A stretch of 64,000 bases of DNA from the NCBI GenBank assembly GCA_963821325.1, contig CAWGDC010000001.1, positions 248,001-312,000 of the forward strand. Reading direction: 5' to 3'. The notes below the pieces were generated by a model, which worked only from the letters and a program-made list of their open reading frames with translations, searched no databases and had not been told where the DNA came from. A program made the translations under genes and the position numbers. This DNA is from PALSA-555 sp963821325. GTDB taxonomy: Bacteria > Actinomycetota > Acidimicrobiia > IMCC26256 > PALSA-555. This document shows positions 8,241 through 17,434 of this stretch, piece after piece (the first letter of the stretch is position 1; each line of letters begins with the position of its first letter).

Positions 8241-9524
8241 ATGTCCCGCTATCTCGTGATCTCCTCCGACTGTCATGCCGGCCTGCCCAACGAGCAGTAC
8301 CGCGACTGGCTCGACCCCGCGTACCGCGACGCGTTCGACGAGGCCCAGACCGCCCGCGCCGCCGCGGAGCAGGAGCTGGTGGGCCGCGGGCTGCGCAACG
8401 AGGCGTTCGCCGAGGAGTGGGAGCGCGAGAACGAGGAGGGGCTGCGCGGCGGCTGGGACGCGCCCCGTCGCGACAAGGAGCTCGACGCCGACGGTGTCGC
8501 CGGCGAGGTCATCTTCCCCGACGCCGACGCGGTGACCGGCGGCGCCTCCGCGCCGTTCGGCGCCGGCCTCGGCACCGGCGGCGACCAGGATCCGGAGCTG
8601 CTGCTGGCCGGCGCCCGGGCCCACAACCGCTGGCTCGCCGAGCTGTGCGCCGACAGCCCGACCCGCCGCGCCGGCGTGGCCATCGTCCCGATCCTGCACG
8701 ACATCGACGCCGCCACCGCCGAGATCCACCGGGCCGCGGCGAGCGGGCTGCGGGGCGGCATCCTCATCCCCTCGATGTGGCAGCCGTACCCGCCGTACCA
8801 CGACGACCGGTACGACCCGATCTGGGCGGCCTGCCAGGACCTCGACCTGCCCGTCCACGTCCACTCCGGCGCCGCGGACAAGGAGGCCTACGGCGAGCAC
8901 GTCGGCATCTACGTCACCGAGGTCCGCTGGTGGTCGATGCGCGCCCTGTGGTTCCTGCTGTGGGCCGGCAAGTTCGACCAGTTCCCCCACCTCACGTTCG
9001 TGGTCACCGAGTGCGGCGCGTTCTGGGCACCGGACCTGCTCTGGACGTCCGACATCGTCTACGACCGGGAGCACGCCGCGAAGAAGATGGGCGCGCAGCT
9101 CACCGCGGCGTTGCACATGCGGCCCAGCGACTACTTCGACCGCAACTGCGCGATCGGCGCGTCGAACACCCGTCGCCGCGAGCTGGCGCGCCGCTACGAG
9201 ATCGGGGTCACCAACTTGATGTGGGGCAACGACTTCCCCCATCCCGAAGGCACCTGGCCGCACACGAAGGAGTGGCTGCGGCGCGCGTTCTCGGACATCC
9301 CCGTCGACGAGACCGCCGCCATCCTCGGCGGCAACGCCGCGGCGGTCTATGGCTTCGACGTCGAGGCCCTCGCACCGCTCGCCGACCGGATCGGCCCGAC
9401 CCCCGACGAGCTCGGCCAGACCCGCGCGGACGCCGACGGCCGCCTCGACAAGTGGGCCCCGCTCAAGGCGGCCGGCCGGCCCTGGCTCACCGGCATCGAC
9501 GTCCCCGAGGTCCCCACCGGCTGA
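8241..9524 (+). CDS. Amidohydrolase-2 family hydrolase (second copy)
   Basis: Protein of 427 residues, clearly paralogous to the first amidohydrolase of the operon. It has SSDCHAG near the N-terminus (the D-x-H metal motif), VHVHSGAAD around residue 210 and WGNDFPHPEGTWPHT near residue 330. The shared C-terminal block (YGFDVEALAPLADRIGPT here, YGFDLDALAPIAATVGPT in the first copy) shows they diverged from one ancestor. An insertion of ~40 mostly charged residues before residue 80 is specific to this copy. The ATG at 8241 is preceded by GGAGAGGAG. Two diverged copies in one operon suggest two successive ring-opening or decarboxylation steps, or a heteromeric enzyme. The substrate is unknown. 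Confidence 0.86.
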   Translation: MSRYLVISSDCHAGLPNEQYRDWLDPAYRDAFDEAQTARAAAEQELVGRGLRNEAFAEEWERENEEGLRGGWDAPRRDKELDADGVAGEVIFPDADAVTGGASAPFGAGLGTGGDQDPELLLAGARAHNRWLAELCADSPTRRAGVAIVPILHDIDAATAEIHRAAASGLRGGILIPSMWQPYPPYHDDRYDPIWAACQDLDLPVHVHSGAADKEAYGEHVGIYVTEVRWWSMRALWFLLWAGKFDQFPHLTFVVTECGAFWAPDLLWTSDIVYDREHAAKKMGAQLTAALHMRPSDYFDRNCAIGASNTRRRELARRYEIGVTNLMWGNDFPHPEGTWPHTKEWLRRAFSDIPVDETAAILGGNAAAVYGFDVEALAPLADRIGPTPDELGQTRADADGRLDKWAPLKAAGRPWLTGIDVPEVPTG

Positions 9525-9671
9525 GCCCCGCCCCACGGCGCGGCGGGAGCCGAGCGGCCCGGGGTGATCAGCCTGGACTTGCCCCGGAGAACCAGCCCCG
9601 AAACTTTCCTCCCTGATGACGGCGTCAGCCACCCGGGTTTCGTATCGTCGTGAGGCAACCAGGAGGTGGCC

Positions 9672-10592
9672 ATGATCGAGGCGCGAGGGCTCACCAAGCG
9701 CTACGGGGCGACGTTGGCGGTCGACGATCTCACCTTCGACGTCACACCGGGCCGCGTCACGGGCTTCCTCGGACCGAACGGGGCCGGCAAGACCACGACG
9801 ATGCGCCTCATCCTCGGGCTCGACCATCCGACCGCCGGGACGGTCACGATCGACGGCCGCCGCTACGGCGACCTGCGCTTCCCCCTCCACGAGGTCGGCG
9901 CCCTCCTCGACGCCTCGGCCGTCCATCCCGGGCGGCGGGCCGAGCAGCACCTGTGGGCCCTCGCGCAGAGCAACCGGATCCCGCGCCGCCGGGTGCACGA
10001 GGTCCTCGAGCTCGTCGGCCTCACCGCCGTGGCCCGCAAGCGGATCGGCACCTTCTCCCTCGGCATGAACCAACGCCTCGGAATCGCCGCGACGCTCCTC
10101 GGCGACCCCGGCGTGCTCATGTTCGACGAGCCGGTCAACGGCCTCGACCCGGAGGGCATCGTCTGGATCCGACACCTGTTCAAGCGGCTCGCCGCCGAGG
10201 GCCGCACGGTGTTCGTCTCCAGCCACCTCATGAGCGAGATGGCCCTGACCGCCGAGAACCTCATCGTCATCGGCCGGGGCCACCTCATCGCCGAAGGCAC
10301 CATCGACGAGCTCACCCGCCGCACCGCCGGGAACGTGCTCGTACGGTCCCCCGCCGCCGAGCAGCTCACCCGGCTGCTCACGGAGCAGCACGCCCAAGTC
10401 GACGCCGACGCCGGCGCCCTCCGGGTCCGCGGCATGACGGCACCCGCGATCGGCGAGCTCGCCGCGGCGCACGGGATCGTGCTCCACGAGCTGGCACCCG
10501 AGCAGGCGTCGCTGGAAGAGACCTTCTTCGAGCTCACCGGTGAGAGCGTCGAGTACCGCGCCGACGAGCCCGTGCCGAGCCTAGGAGCGTGA
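9672..10592 (+). CDS. ABC-2 type transporter ATP-binding protein
   Basis: ATPase of 306 residues with all motifs in order: Walker A GPNGAGKTT near residue 38, signature FSLGMNQRLG, Walker B VLMFDEPVNGLDPEG, and the switch histidine in VSSHLMSEM. The ~90-residue C-terminal extension after the ATPase core is typical of DrrA/CcmA-like drug or lipid exporters. The ATG at 9672 has AGGAGG five bases upstream, which favours it over the overlapping in-frame GTG at 9666. It overlaps the permease gene by four bases, so the two form one exporter. The substrate is unknown. Confidence 0.9.
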   Translation: MIEARGLTKRYGATLAVDDLTFDVTPGRVTGFLGPNGAGKTTTMRLILGLDHPTAGTVTIDGRRYGDLRFPLHEVGALLDASAVHPGRRAEQHLWALAQSNRIPRRRVHEVLELVGLTAVARKRIGTFSLGMNQRLGIAATLLGDPGVLMFDEPVNGLDPEGIVWIRHLFKRLAAEGRTVFVSSHLMSEMALTAENLIVIGRGHLIAEGTIDELTRRTAGNVLVRSPAAEQLTRLLTEQHAQVDADAGALRVRGMTAPAIGELAAAHGIVLHELAPEQASLEETFFELTGESVEYRADEPVPSLGA

Positions 10593-11458
10593 GCCAGATG
10601 GCCACCACGATGACCCCGGGCGCGCCGACCAGCCCACCGACCCCGCCGAACCCGCCGACGACCGGCTCGGAGGTGCGGGCGGTCCTCGCGTCCGAAGCCA
10701 CGAAGCTGCGGACGGTCCGCTCGACGGTCTGGACGCTCTTCGCGACGCTCGTCGTGACGATCGGGATCGGGTCGCTGATCGCGCTGGCCCGCGTCAGCCG
10801 CTGGGACAACCTGAGCATCCACGACAAGCTCACCTTCGACCCGACGAACTTCAGCCTCCGGGGCGTCTTCCTCGCGCAGCTCGCGATCGGCGTGCTCGGA
10901 GTCCTCGTCGTTACCGGCGAGTACAGCAGCGGCATGATCCGCACGACGTTCGCCGCGGTTCCGCAACGCCGCATCGTGCTCGGCGCGAAGGCGTTCGTGT
11001 TCGCGGTCGTCGCGTTCATCGTGACCGCGGTCGGCTGCCTGGCCGCGTTCCTGATCGGGCAGGCCATCTTCGCCGGGACCCGACTGCCCACCGGCGCGCC
11101 GCTGGGCGTCTCGCTGACGTCCCCGGGTGCGCTGCGGTCGGTGTTCGCCGCCGCCTTCTACCTCACGGTCGTCGGGCTCATCGGGCTGGCCTTGGGGTCG
11201 TTGCTGCGCCGCACGCCCGGCGCGATCGCGACCCTGTTCGGGATCGTCTTCGTGCTGCCCATCCTCACGAGCGCGCTGCCGTCGCCCTGGGACACCGATG
11301 TCGGCAAGTACCTGCCGAGCGGCGCCGGGGTCGCGGCCTTCACGGTGAGGCACACCAGCGACCTGCTCCATCCCGGCGCGGGGCTGGCCGTCTTGGCGGG
11401 CTACGCCATCTTCGCCTTGTGGCTCGCGGGGTTCGCGCTGACCCGACGCGACGCCTGA
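10589..11458 (+). CDS. ABC-2 type transporter permease
   Basis: Permease of 289 residues with six hydrophobic segments, an N-terminal proline-rich cytoplasmic tail (residues ~10-26) and the conserved loop VTGEYSSGMIRTTFAAVP after the second membrane helix. That loop is characteristic of ABC-2 permeases and contacts the ATPase. The GTG start overlaps the stop of the ATPase gene (GTGA), giving translational coupling; an ATG nine bases further on is an alternative. It should form a homodimeric or pseudo-dimeric channel with the upstream ATPase in the cytoplasmic membrane. It ends 10 bases before the convergent hemolysin-III gene. Confidence 0.88.
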   Translation: MSQMATTMTPGAPTSPPTPPNPPTTGSEVRAVLASEATKLRTVRSTVWTLFATLVVTIGIGSLIALARVSRWDNLSIHDKLTFDPTNFSLRGVFLAQLAIGVLGVLVVTGEYSSGMIRTTFAAVPQRRIVLGAKAFVFAVVAFIVTAVGCLAAFLIGQAIFAGTRLPTGAPLGVSLTSPGALRSVFAAAFYLTVVGLIGLALGSLLRRTPGAIATLFGIVFVLPILTSALPSPWDTDVGKYLPSGAGVAAFTVRHTSDLLHPGAGLAVLAGYAIFALWLAGFALTRRDA

Positions 11459-11468
11459 CGCCGGGCGG

Positions 11469-12125
11469 TCACGCCCCGGCGATCAGGCGAAGGTTCACGA
11501 CGAAGAACGCGAGGCCGGCGGCCAGGCTGCAGACGTGCCAGAACTCGTGGTACCCGAACCACCGGGCTTCGGGTCGTGGCCAGTGCAGCGCGAACAGCAC
11601 GGCGCCCACCGTGTACACGACGCCACCGAGCACGGCCACGGCGAGCAGGTCCGGGCGGCGAGCGAGCGTCGGCACCACCGCGAGGGCCGCCCACCCGAGC
11701 ACGATGTACAGCGCCGAGATGACGTGGGGAAACCGGTCGTGTGCGAGCGTCGTCACCGCGATCCCGGTGAGCGCGCCGCCCCACGCCACCCCGAGCAGCG
11801 CCCAGCGTGCCGACCCGTGCAGCGCCAGGAGACACACCGGCGTGTAGGTGCCGGCGATCAGCACGTAGATCATCGCGTGGTCGAGCCGCTTCATGATCCG
11901 TCGGGCGCGCGGCGAGCGGGCGTACAGGTGGTACGTCGAGCTGGTGACGTACAGCGCGATCGTCGCGACGCCGTACACCCAGGCGGCGATGACGCCGGTC
12001 GAGGTGTGCGCATCGGCGAGCAGCCAGACGACGCCGCCGAGGGACACGAGTGCTGCGACTTGATGCAGCCGGCCCCGCAGACGAGGCACGGTGACCGTGA
12101 CGGACACGCTCACGCGTTGCATCAT
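11469..12125 (-). CDS. Hemolysin III/TrhA family membrane protein
   Basis: Seven-helix membrane protein of about 218 residues in the HlyIII/AdipoR superfamily. The conserved metal-site residues are visible: SSTYHLY after the second helix, RLDHAMIY opening the third, and the C-terminal HEFWHV. Members are thought to act in membrane-fluidity homeostasis or as metal-dependent hydrolases of lipids. The ATG pair at 12120-12125 gives a protein of normal family length. No good ribosome-binding site is seen there, and in-frame starts further upstream are possible. It is convergent with the ABC permease and divergent from the phosphoesterase gene, so it stands alone. Confidence 0.85.
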   Translation of the reverse strand: MMQRVSVSVTVTVPRLRGRLHQVAALVSLGGVVWLLADAHTSTGVIAAWVYGVATIALYVTSSTYHLYARSPRARRIMKRLDHAMIYVLIAGTYTPVCLLALHGSARWALLGVAWGGALTGIAVTTLAHDRFPHVISALYIVLGWAALAVVPTLARRPDLLAVAVLGGVVYTVGAVLFALHWPRPEARWFGYHEFWHVCSLAAGLAFFVVNLRLIAGA

Positions 12126-12467
12126 GGCAGCGCCGGTCGGCCGCGCCACGGATCCACGGCCCGACCGCACGGTGACCGGCGTCACGATCGCCGCCCGTCG
12201 CGGGTCGCCTCCCCTCCATCCCGACGACACGCCGTCGTCACCTGATCGCCACCGTGCACCCCACGCGACGCGGACCCGCGGACTGATCGATGGGTGGACT
12301 GGCGTGGCGGCAATTCGCTCGTGCAGACTCCCGGCCGTGCGAGCGCCCCTCGTCCTCGGGATCGACGGTTCGACGCGTCCGGCCGGTCCCACGAGCGGGC
12401 GCTCCCGGCGAGGCACGGTCAGCGCGGACGTCCTCGTGTGCTCGACGGCGTGACGAACCCGCACCCC
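12126..12467. other. Intergenic region between the divergent hemolysin-III and phosphoesterase genes
   Basis: About 340 bases between two divergently read genes, so it must hold both promoters. I see no clear gene, RNA or strong repeat in it. The frames remain open here only because of the high GC content. If the phosphoesterase starts at the GTG at 12450 the region is slightly shorter. Confidence 0.5.
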
Positions 12468-13835
12468 ATGGACCGTCGCGTGTCGCGGCGGCGCTTCGTG
12501 CAGGTCGGCGCCGCGCTGGGTGCGGCGGCCGCCCTCCCCTCCGCCGCACGAGGCTGGGCGCTCGGCTCGGTCACGTCGCCGCCGGTGCGTCGCCCGGGCT
12601 CGCTGCCCAACCCGCGACGACCACCGGGCACCGACCTCCTGCCGCAGATCGAGCACATCATCGTCGTGATGCAGGAGAACCACTCCTTCGACAACTACCT
12701 CGGCGTGCTCGGGCGCGGCGACGGTTTCCACCTCGACGGGTCGCACCACCCGACGAACACCAACCTTGACGCCCAGGGCGACGACGTCCGGGCCTTCCCG
12801 ATGGCGAACGCCTGCCAGACGGACGGCCCCAGCCAGGCGTGGAACGCCAGTCACATCTCGTACGCGGGTGGCCGCAACGACGGGTTCGTGCGGGCGAGCG
12901 GACCGGTCGCGATGGGCTACTTCACCGCCCAGGACATCCCCTTCTATTTCAGCCTCGCGAAGACGTTCCCGCTGTGCGACCGGTGGTTCTGCTCGGTGTT
13001 GGCCCAGACGTACCCGAACCGGCGCTTCCTGCTGGCCGGCACGGCGTACGGGGCGGTGAGCACGGACGTGAAGTACCTGCTGGCGCCGTCCCCGCCGAAC
13101 GGGACGATCTACGACCTCATGAACGCGCACGGTGTCACGTGGCGCGACTACTACACCGATCTGCCCCAGCCGGGACTGTTCAAGTCGGTGTACGACACCA
13201 ACATGGACAAGATCGTCCACGTCAGCCAGTTCTTCGCCGACGCGGCCGCCGGGACCCTCCCGTCGGTCAGCTACGTCGACCCGGCGTCGGAGACGGGCTC
13301 CGAGGAGAGCCCCCAGGACATCCAGGTGGGTGAGGCGTTCGTGTCACGGATCGTGCAGGCCGCGATGCAGGGGCCCGGCTGGGACAAGACCCTCCTCATC
13401 TGGACCTACGACGAGCACGGCGGCTACTACGACCACGTCCCGCCCCCGCCCGCGGTCAGGCCCGACGACATCCCACCCGACATCACGGTCCCACCCGACC
13501 AGCCCGGCGCGTACGACCGCCTCGGCTTCCGGGTCCCGGCCGCGATCGTGTCCCCGTTCGCCCGACGGGACTACGTGTCCCACGTCGTGCACGACCACAC
13601 GTCGATCCTGAAGCTCATCGAGACGAAGTGGAACCTGCCGGCGCTCACCTACCGGGACGCCAACGCCGACGACCTGCTCGACGCTGTGGACCTGCACGCC
13701 GCACCCGCGTTCCGCGAGCCCCCGCACCTCGCCGCGCCGGGCCTCACCTCGGCGCCGTCGGCGTGCGTGCCCGGTCAGGCCGGCGTCATCCCCCCACCCG
13801 GCGCGCTGCTGCCCCCCACCGTCCGCGCCCACTGA
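12468..13835 (+). CDS. Tat-exported phosphoesterase (phospholipase C/acid phosphatase family)
   Basis: Protein of ~455 residues of the phosphoesterase family that includes bacterial phospholipases C and AcpA-type acid phosphatases. It begins with a twin-arginine signal (RRVSRRRFVQVG followed by an alanine-rich stretch), so it is exported folded. The family signature MQENHSFDNYLGVL, with the metal-binding ENHSFDNY motif, comes soon after. The second metal site is WTYDEHGGYYDHVPPP near residue 315, and DHTSILKLIETKW is the conserved C-terminal block. It would release phosphate or cleave phospholipid head groups outside the membrane. The start is ATG at 12468 directly before the twin arginines, or the GTG 18 bases earlier. 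Confidence 0.87.
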   Translation: MDRRVSRRRFVQVGAALGAAAALPSAARGWALGSVTSPPVRRPGSLPNPRRPPGTDLLPQIEHIIVVMQENHSFDNYLGVLGRGDGFHLDGSHHPTNTNLDAQGDDVRAFPMANACQTDGPSQAWNASHISYAGGRNDGFVRASGPVAMGYFTAQDIPFYFSLAKTFPLCDRWFCSVLAQTYPNRRFLLAGTAYGAVSTDVKYLLAPSPPNGTIYDLMNAHGVTWRDYYTDLPQPGLFKSVYDTNMDKIVHVSQFFADAAAGTLPSVSYVDPASETGSEESPQDIQVGEAFVSRIVQAAMQGPGWDKTLLIWTYDEHGGYYDHVPPPPAVRPDDIPPDITVPPDQPGAYDRLGFRVPAAIVSPFARRDYVSHVVHDHTSILKLIETKWNLPALTYRDANADDLLDAVDLHAAPAFREPPHLAAPGLTSAPSACVPGQAGVIPPPGALLPPTVRAH

Positions 13836-13869
13836 GCCGGCCGCGTCGGCCGCGGCGCGCGAGCGCGGG

Positions 13870-15313
13870 TCAGGCCCGCGGTGGTCCGGTGCGGGCAAAC
13901 GCGACGAGGCGCGCCAGATCGTCGGGTTTGTCGAGCTGGATCACCGCGGTGACCGGCTTCCCGGGGCCCGTGACGAGACGCAGCGCGTGCGCGCCGTCGC
14001 TCCCCGCGGCGGGCGTCCCGGCGGTGAGCACCACGAACGGGGTCTTCTCGTCGAGCTCGTGGAGGACCGCCGCCTTCGCGAGCGTCCGCCACAGCGTCTC
14101 GGTGCGTCGCAGACCGGGACGGGCGCTCGTGAATCCCCCCGGCACATCGAACAGCCACGGACGTCCCGCGTCGTCAGCGGCACGGAAGGTCACGCCGAGG
14201 CCGGCGGGGAGCGGCACCGCGGTCTCGACCGTCGCGAACCCGGCCTGGACCAGCGCCTCGTGCGCGACGTCCTTCGCGGCGCGGCCGGCGCGGATCGCGC
14301 GCGCCACGGCCGTCCCGGTGGGGTGTGCGCCCTCGACCTCCGGTCCGACGCCGCGCTCCGCAGCGGCGCCGGTGGTCCGCTGGAGCAGGCGTCGCTCGGC
14401 GGCCAGGCGGGTGTTGGCCTGCTCGATGTAGGCGGCGTCCGTGTCGTAGCCGACGTAGTGCCGGCCGGTCCGGAGCGCGGCCAGCGCGGTGGTCCCGGAT
14501 CCGAGGAACGGGTCGAGCACGAGGTCGTCGACGTAGGTGTAGAGGTGGATGAGCCGGGTGGGGAGCTCGACCGGGAAGGGTGCCGGGTGCCCGACGCGGC
14601 GGGCGCTCTCGGCGGGGATCTCCCACAGGTCGGTCGTGGCCTCCATGAACTCGTCCCGCGACAGCGAGCTCTCCGACGGCAGTCCGTCGCCGCGCCCGGG
14701 CCCGTGCGGTCCGGGCCCGGTCGAAGCGGCCCTTCGACGCGACGACGATCCGCTCCGTGAGGTCGCGCAGCACCGGGTTCGAGGGACGTTGGAAGGAGCC
14801 CCACGCGCAGGACCCGGCGCTGCCACGCGCCTTCTGCCAGATGATCTCGCCGCGCAGCAGCAGGTGCAGGTCGTCTTGGAGGATCCGGACGACGTCGGCG
14901 GCGAGCGACCGGTAGGGGCGACGGCCCAGGTTCGCGACGTTGATCGCCATCCGGCCGCCCGGCTCGAGGGTCCGCACGCACTCCCCGAACACGTCGCGCA
15001 GCATCGCGAGGTAGTCCAGGTAGGTCGCGGGGACGTCACCGACGCCGAGCGCCGCCTCGTACTCCTTGCCCGCGAAGTACGGCGGGGAGGTGACGACCAG
15101 CGCGACGGAACGGTCGGGGATCTCGGGCATCGAGCGGGCGTCGTGCGCGAAGACGGCGTCGATCGCCTTGTGGGGGTCCACGTCCGACTCGCCGCTGAGG
15201 ATCGGGGGGCGGAAGCGGGCGTAGAAGTCGCTCGCGTCGTGGTTCTCCCGACGCGACACCCCGAACTTCGACGTCGCGGTGGGCCGGCGCCGATCCCCCG
15301 CCGTCGCTGCCAT
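13870..15313 (-). CDS. Site-specific DNA methyltransferase (SPPY class) with C-terminal extension; frameshifted
   Basis: The first half carries the catalytic motif TSPPYF and EPGGRMAINVANLG. The second half, in another frame, carries the AdoMet motif DPFLGSGTTALAA and YVGYDTD. The order (catalytic motif before the AdoMet motif) is that of beta-class N6-adenine or N4-cytosine methyltransferases. One surplus base in the GC-rich stretch 14690-14735 separates the halves; without it the protein is 480 residues. Beyond the methyltransferase there is a ~130-residue C-terminal domain with RPGLRRTETLWRTLAKAA and PFVVLTAGTPA. I do not recognise its function, although it resembles a nuclease-like or DNA-recognition fold. 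No restriction partner is adjacent, so it may be an orphan methylase. Confidence 0.8.
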
Positions 15314-15686
15314 CCCGGCGATCGTACTGAGCGGCGGCGGCGAGCCGGCGGTCCCCCTTTCCGTCGGCCGGTCCTCGTCCCGCCACTCGAGACGCCCGGT
15401 GTCGACCCGTCGCCGACGCCGGGCGGCGGCGGGTTGGATGTCAGCTGCCGGTCGGCGACGGGGCGATGTCGCCACGTCCGGCGTGTCCAGATTCCGCGGC
15501 AGCGGCACCCGCAGTGCGCGACCCAGCGCCTGGACCTGGTTGCGCCAGATCACGAGCGCGCGCCGTTGCTGCGCGCGGCCCTCGGGAGCGAGGCGAAGTT
15601 CGCGGCTGGGCGCCGCGGCGAGCGCTCGGAGATAGGCGTCTTCGAGGAGGGAGGTCCTGGAAGCCGGCGCCTCGACGCCCGGGCGG
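15314..15686. other. Stretch without a confident gene
   Basis: About 370 bases between the methyltransferase start and the lipoprotein stop. On the minus strand a frame is open right through (it includes residues such as LVIWRNQVQALGRALRVPL) and runs into the methyltransferase frame without a convincing start or ribosome-binding site. This could be an N-terminal extension of the methyltransferase or a small unrecognised gene, but codon bias alone does not prove it. I see no repeat or RNA structure. Confidence 0.35.
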
Positions 15687-16073
15687 TCAGGACGCGGGGT
15701 CGTCGCCGGGGTGCTTGGGCCGGTCGGGATGAGGACCCTGGTGAGGCGCCGGTGGGGTGGTCGTGGTCGTCGTCGTGGTGGGCAGGAGAACGAGATCGAT
15801 CTCCACGGCGTGGGCCGCGGCGAGGATCGATGTCGCGCGGATCGCGGGGATCTGGCCGCTGCGTCCGAGTTGGCGGACGGTCGTCTCGAGGTTGGTCAGG
15901 TCGCGCCGGGCTGCCGCGGGGTCGAAACCGACCGCGTCGGCTCGCACGGCGGCCACCTGCGCCTGGAGCTGGCGCGCGGCGCCGGCCGGGAGCGTCAACG
16001 AGCTCGAGCCGCCGCCGCAGCCGGCCAAGAGCACCGTCACGACCACCGCGCCCGCCGCGCCGACGCGGGTCAC
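15687..16073 (-). CDS. Small secreted lipoprotein linked to the Ser/Thr kinase
   Basis: Predicted lipoprotein of 128 residues. A short signal helix ends in the lipobox LLAGC (cysteine near residue 18) followed by GGGSSS. A helical region of ~80 residues with repeated Ala/Leu/Arg then leads to a Thr-rich and Pro/His-rich tail. The GTG start overlaps the kinase stop codon as GTGA, so the two are translationally coupled, and the protein is probably an extracytoplasmic partner or ligand sensor for the kinase. That partnership is inference. The function of the helical domain is unknown. Confidence 0.7.
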   Translation of the reverse strand: MTRVGAAGAVVVTVLLAGCGGGSSSLTLPAGAARQLQAQVAAVRADAVGFDPAAARRDLTNLETTVRQLGRSGQIPAIRATSILAAAHAVEIDLVLLPTTTTTTTTPPAPHQGPHPDRPKHPGDDPAS

Positions 16074-17227
16074 GGGCGCACGGCCTGTCCGAGCTGGGTC
16101 AGCGCCCGGTTCAGCGGTGCCGGGGCCTGGCTCGGCGACGACGGGGCCGTCACCGGTGAGGGCGGCGGCGTGGCGGTCGAGGGCGACCCGTTGGTGAAGA
16201 GTGCGATCAGGCCGACGGTGCCGGCCACGGTGACCATGATGAGCAACGCGGCAACGGCGTTGGAGATCCGGCGGGGGGCGCGCCGTCGCGTCGGTGCGGA
16301 CCGCCGCTCGGGTCGCCGCCACCGCTCGGTGCGGGCGGCTGGTCGACGCAGGGTCGCGGTCGACAACGGTGTCACGAGCCGCACCGTCGCGGTCGTGGCT
16401 GATCGGCTGCCGAGCGCTCGGCTCATGTCGGGAGCGGTCGCGAACCGCGACGCCGGATCGAGCGCCATCGCCTGCTCGATGACGGCCACGAGCCGCGGGT
16501 CGAGGTCGGGACGCTCCCGTTGCAGCGGCTGCGCCGAACCGGCGAGCGCAGCGTGGGCGACCGCCAGCGGGCTGTCACCTCGGAAGGGTGGGCTGCCCGA
16601 CGCCGCCTCGTAGAGGAGGACACCGAGCGAGTACAGATCCGTGCGGGGTGACGCCGGTGCTCCGGTGTGTCGCTCCGGGGCGATGTAGGCCGGTGTGCCG
16701 ACAAGCATCCCAGTGGCGGTCAGATCGACCGCTTCGAGCATCTTGGCAATGCCGAAGTCGGCCACCTTCACCTGCCCGCGCGAGGCGAGGAGCACATTGC
16801 TCGGCTTGATGTCGCGGTGCACGATCCGGGCGTCATGCGCGGCATCGAGGGCCGCCAGGATCTGCGAGGCGACGGCCCGCAACCGCGCCTCGTAGAAGGG
16901 GGCTTCAGCGATCTCGTGCGCCAACGTCCGTCCCGACAGGCGCTCCATCACGATGAACGCTCGACCCCGTTCCTCACCCGAGTCGAAGACGCTCAGGACG
17001 TTGGGGTGCGACAGTTGCGCGGCCACGCGCGCCTCGCGCTCGAATCGTTCGCGCACGTCCTCGGACGAGCTCAAGTCCGTCCGCAGCAGCTTGATGGCGA
17101 CGCGGCGCTCGAGACGGACATCGAGCCCATCGTGGACGTCGCCCATGGCGCCCCCACCCAGGCGCGGACCGAGGCGATATCGGTCCGCGAGCAGCTTCGG
17201 CCGGGTCTCCCCGGGCGCCGTGGGCAT
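16070..17227 (-). CDS. Membrane Ser/Thr protein kinase (PknB type)
   Basis: Kinase of ~385 residues with a full catalytic domain: glycine loop LGGGAMGDVH, catalytic lysine in RVAIKLL, HRDIKPSN, DFGIAK, and GTPAYIAPE, in order over residues ~15-270. A basic juxtamembrane region precedes a single membrane helix (AVAALLIMVTVAGTVGLIAL), and a short Pro/Ser/Thr-rich tail of ~50 residues lies outside. It has none of the PASTA repeats found in true PknB. The ATG at 17227 has AAGGGA nine bases upstream; another in-frame ATG at 17305 would add 26 unlikely residues. The downstream lipoprotein overlaps it and may act as its sensor. Confidence 0.88.
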   Translation of the reverse strand: MPTAPGETRPKLLADRYRLGPRLGGGAMGDVHDGLDVRLERRVAIKLLRTDLSSSEDVRERFEREARVAAQLSHPNVLSVFDSGEERGRAFIVMERLSGRTLAHEIAEAPFYEARLRAVASQILAALDAAHDARIVHRDIKPSNVLLASRGQVKVADFGIAKMLEAVDLTATGMLVGTPAYIAPERHTGAPASPRTDLYSLGVLLYEAASGSPPFRGDSPLAVAHAALAGSAQPLQRERPDLDPRLVAVIEQAMALDPASRFATAPDMSRALGSRSATTATVRLVTPLSTATLRRPAARTERWRRPERRSAPTRRRAPRRISNAVAALLIMVTVAGTVGLIALFTNGSPSTATPPPSPVTAPSSPSQAPAPLNRALTQLGQAVRP

Positions 17228-17434
17228 GGCGAGCGTCCCTTCTGGCGGTGCGACCCGTCGCGGCCCGGGCATCCGCCCGAGTGCGACGCCGAGCCGCTCC
17301 GTCATGCGATGTCGCGACGACGCCGGCTCCTGGCCGACGAGTCACCGCCGCGCGTACCCCGCAGCCCGGCCGGCCAACCCAGCCCGCCGCGCCTCGTACC
17401 GGGCTCGCTCGCGGGGCCCGTTCCGCGTCCGATG

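Noticed and set aside
8181..10487. A very long open frame on the minus strand (768 codons) opposite the second amidohydrolase and the ABC ATPase
   Set aside because: It is the antisense shadow of two well-supported genes, has low-complexity Arg/Gly/Asp-rich composition and no family motif. Long antisense frames are expected at this GC content.
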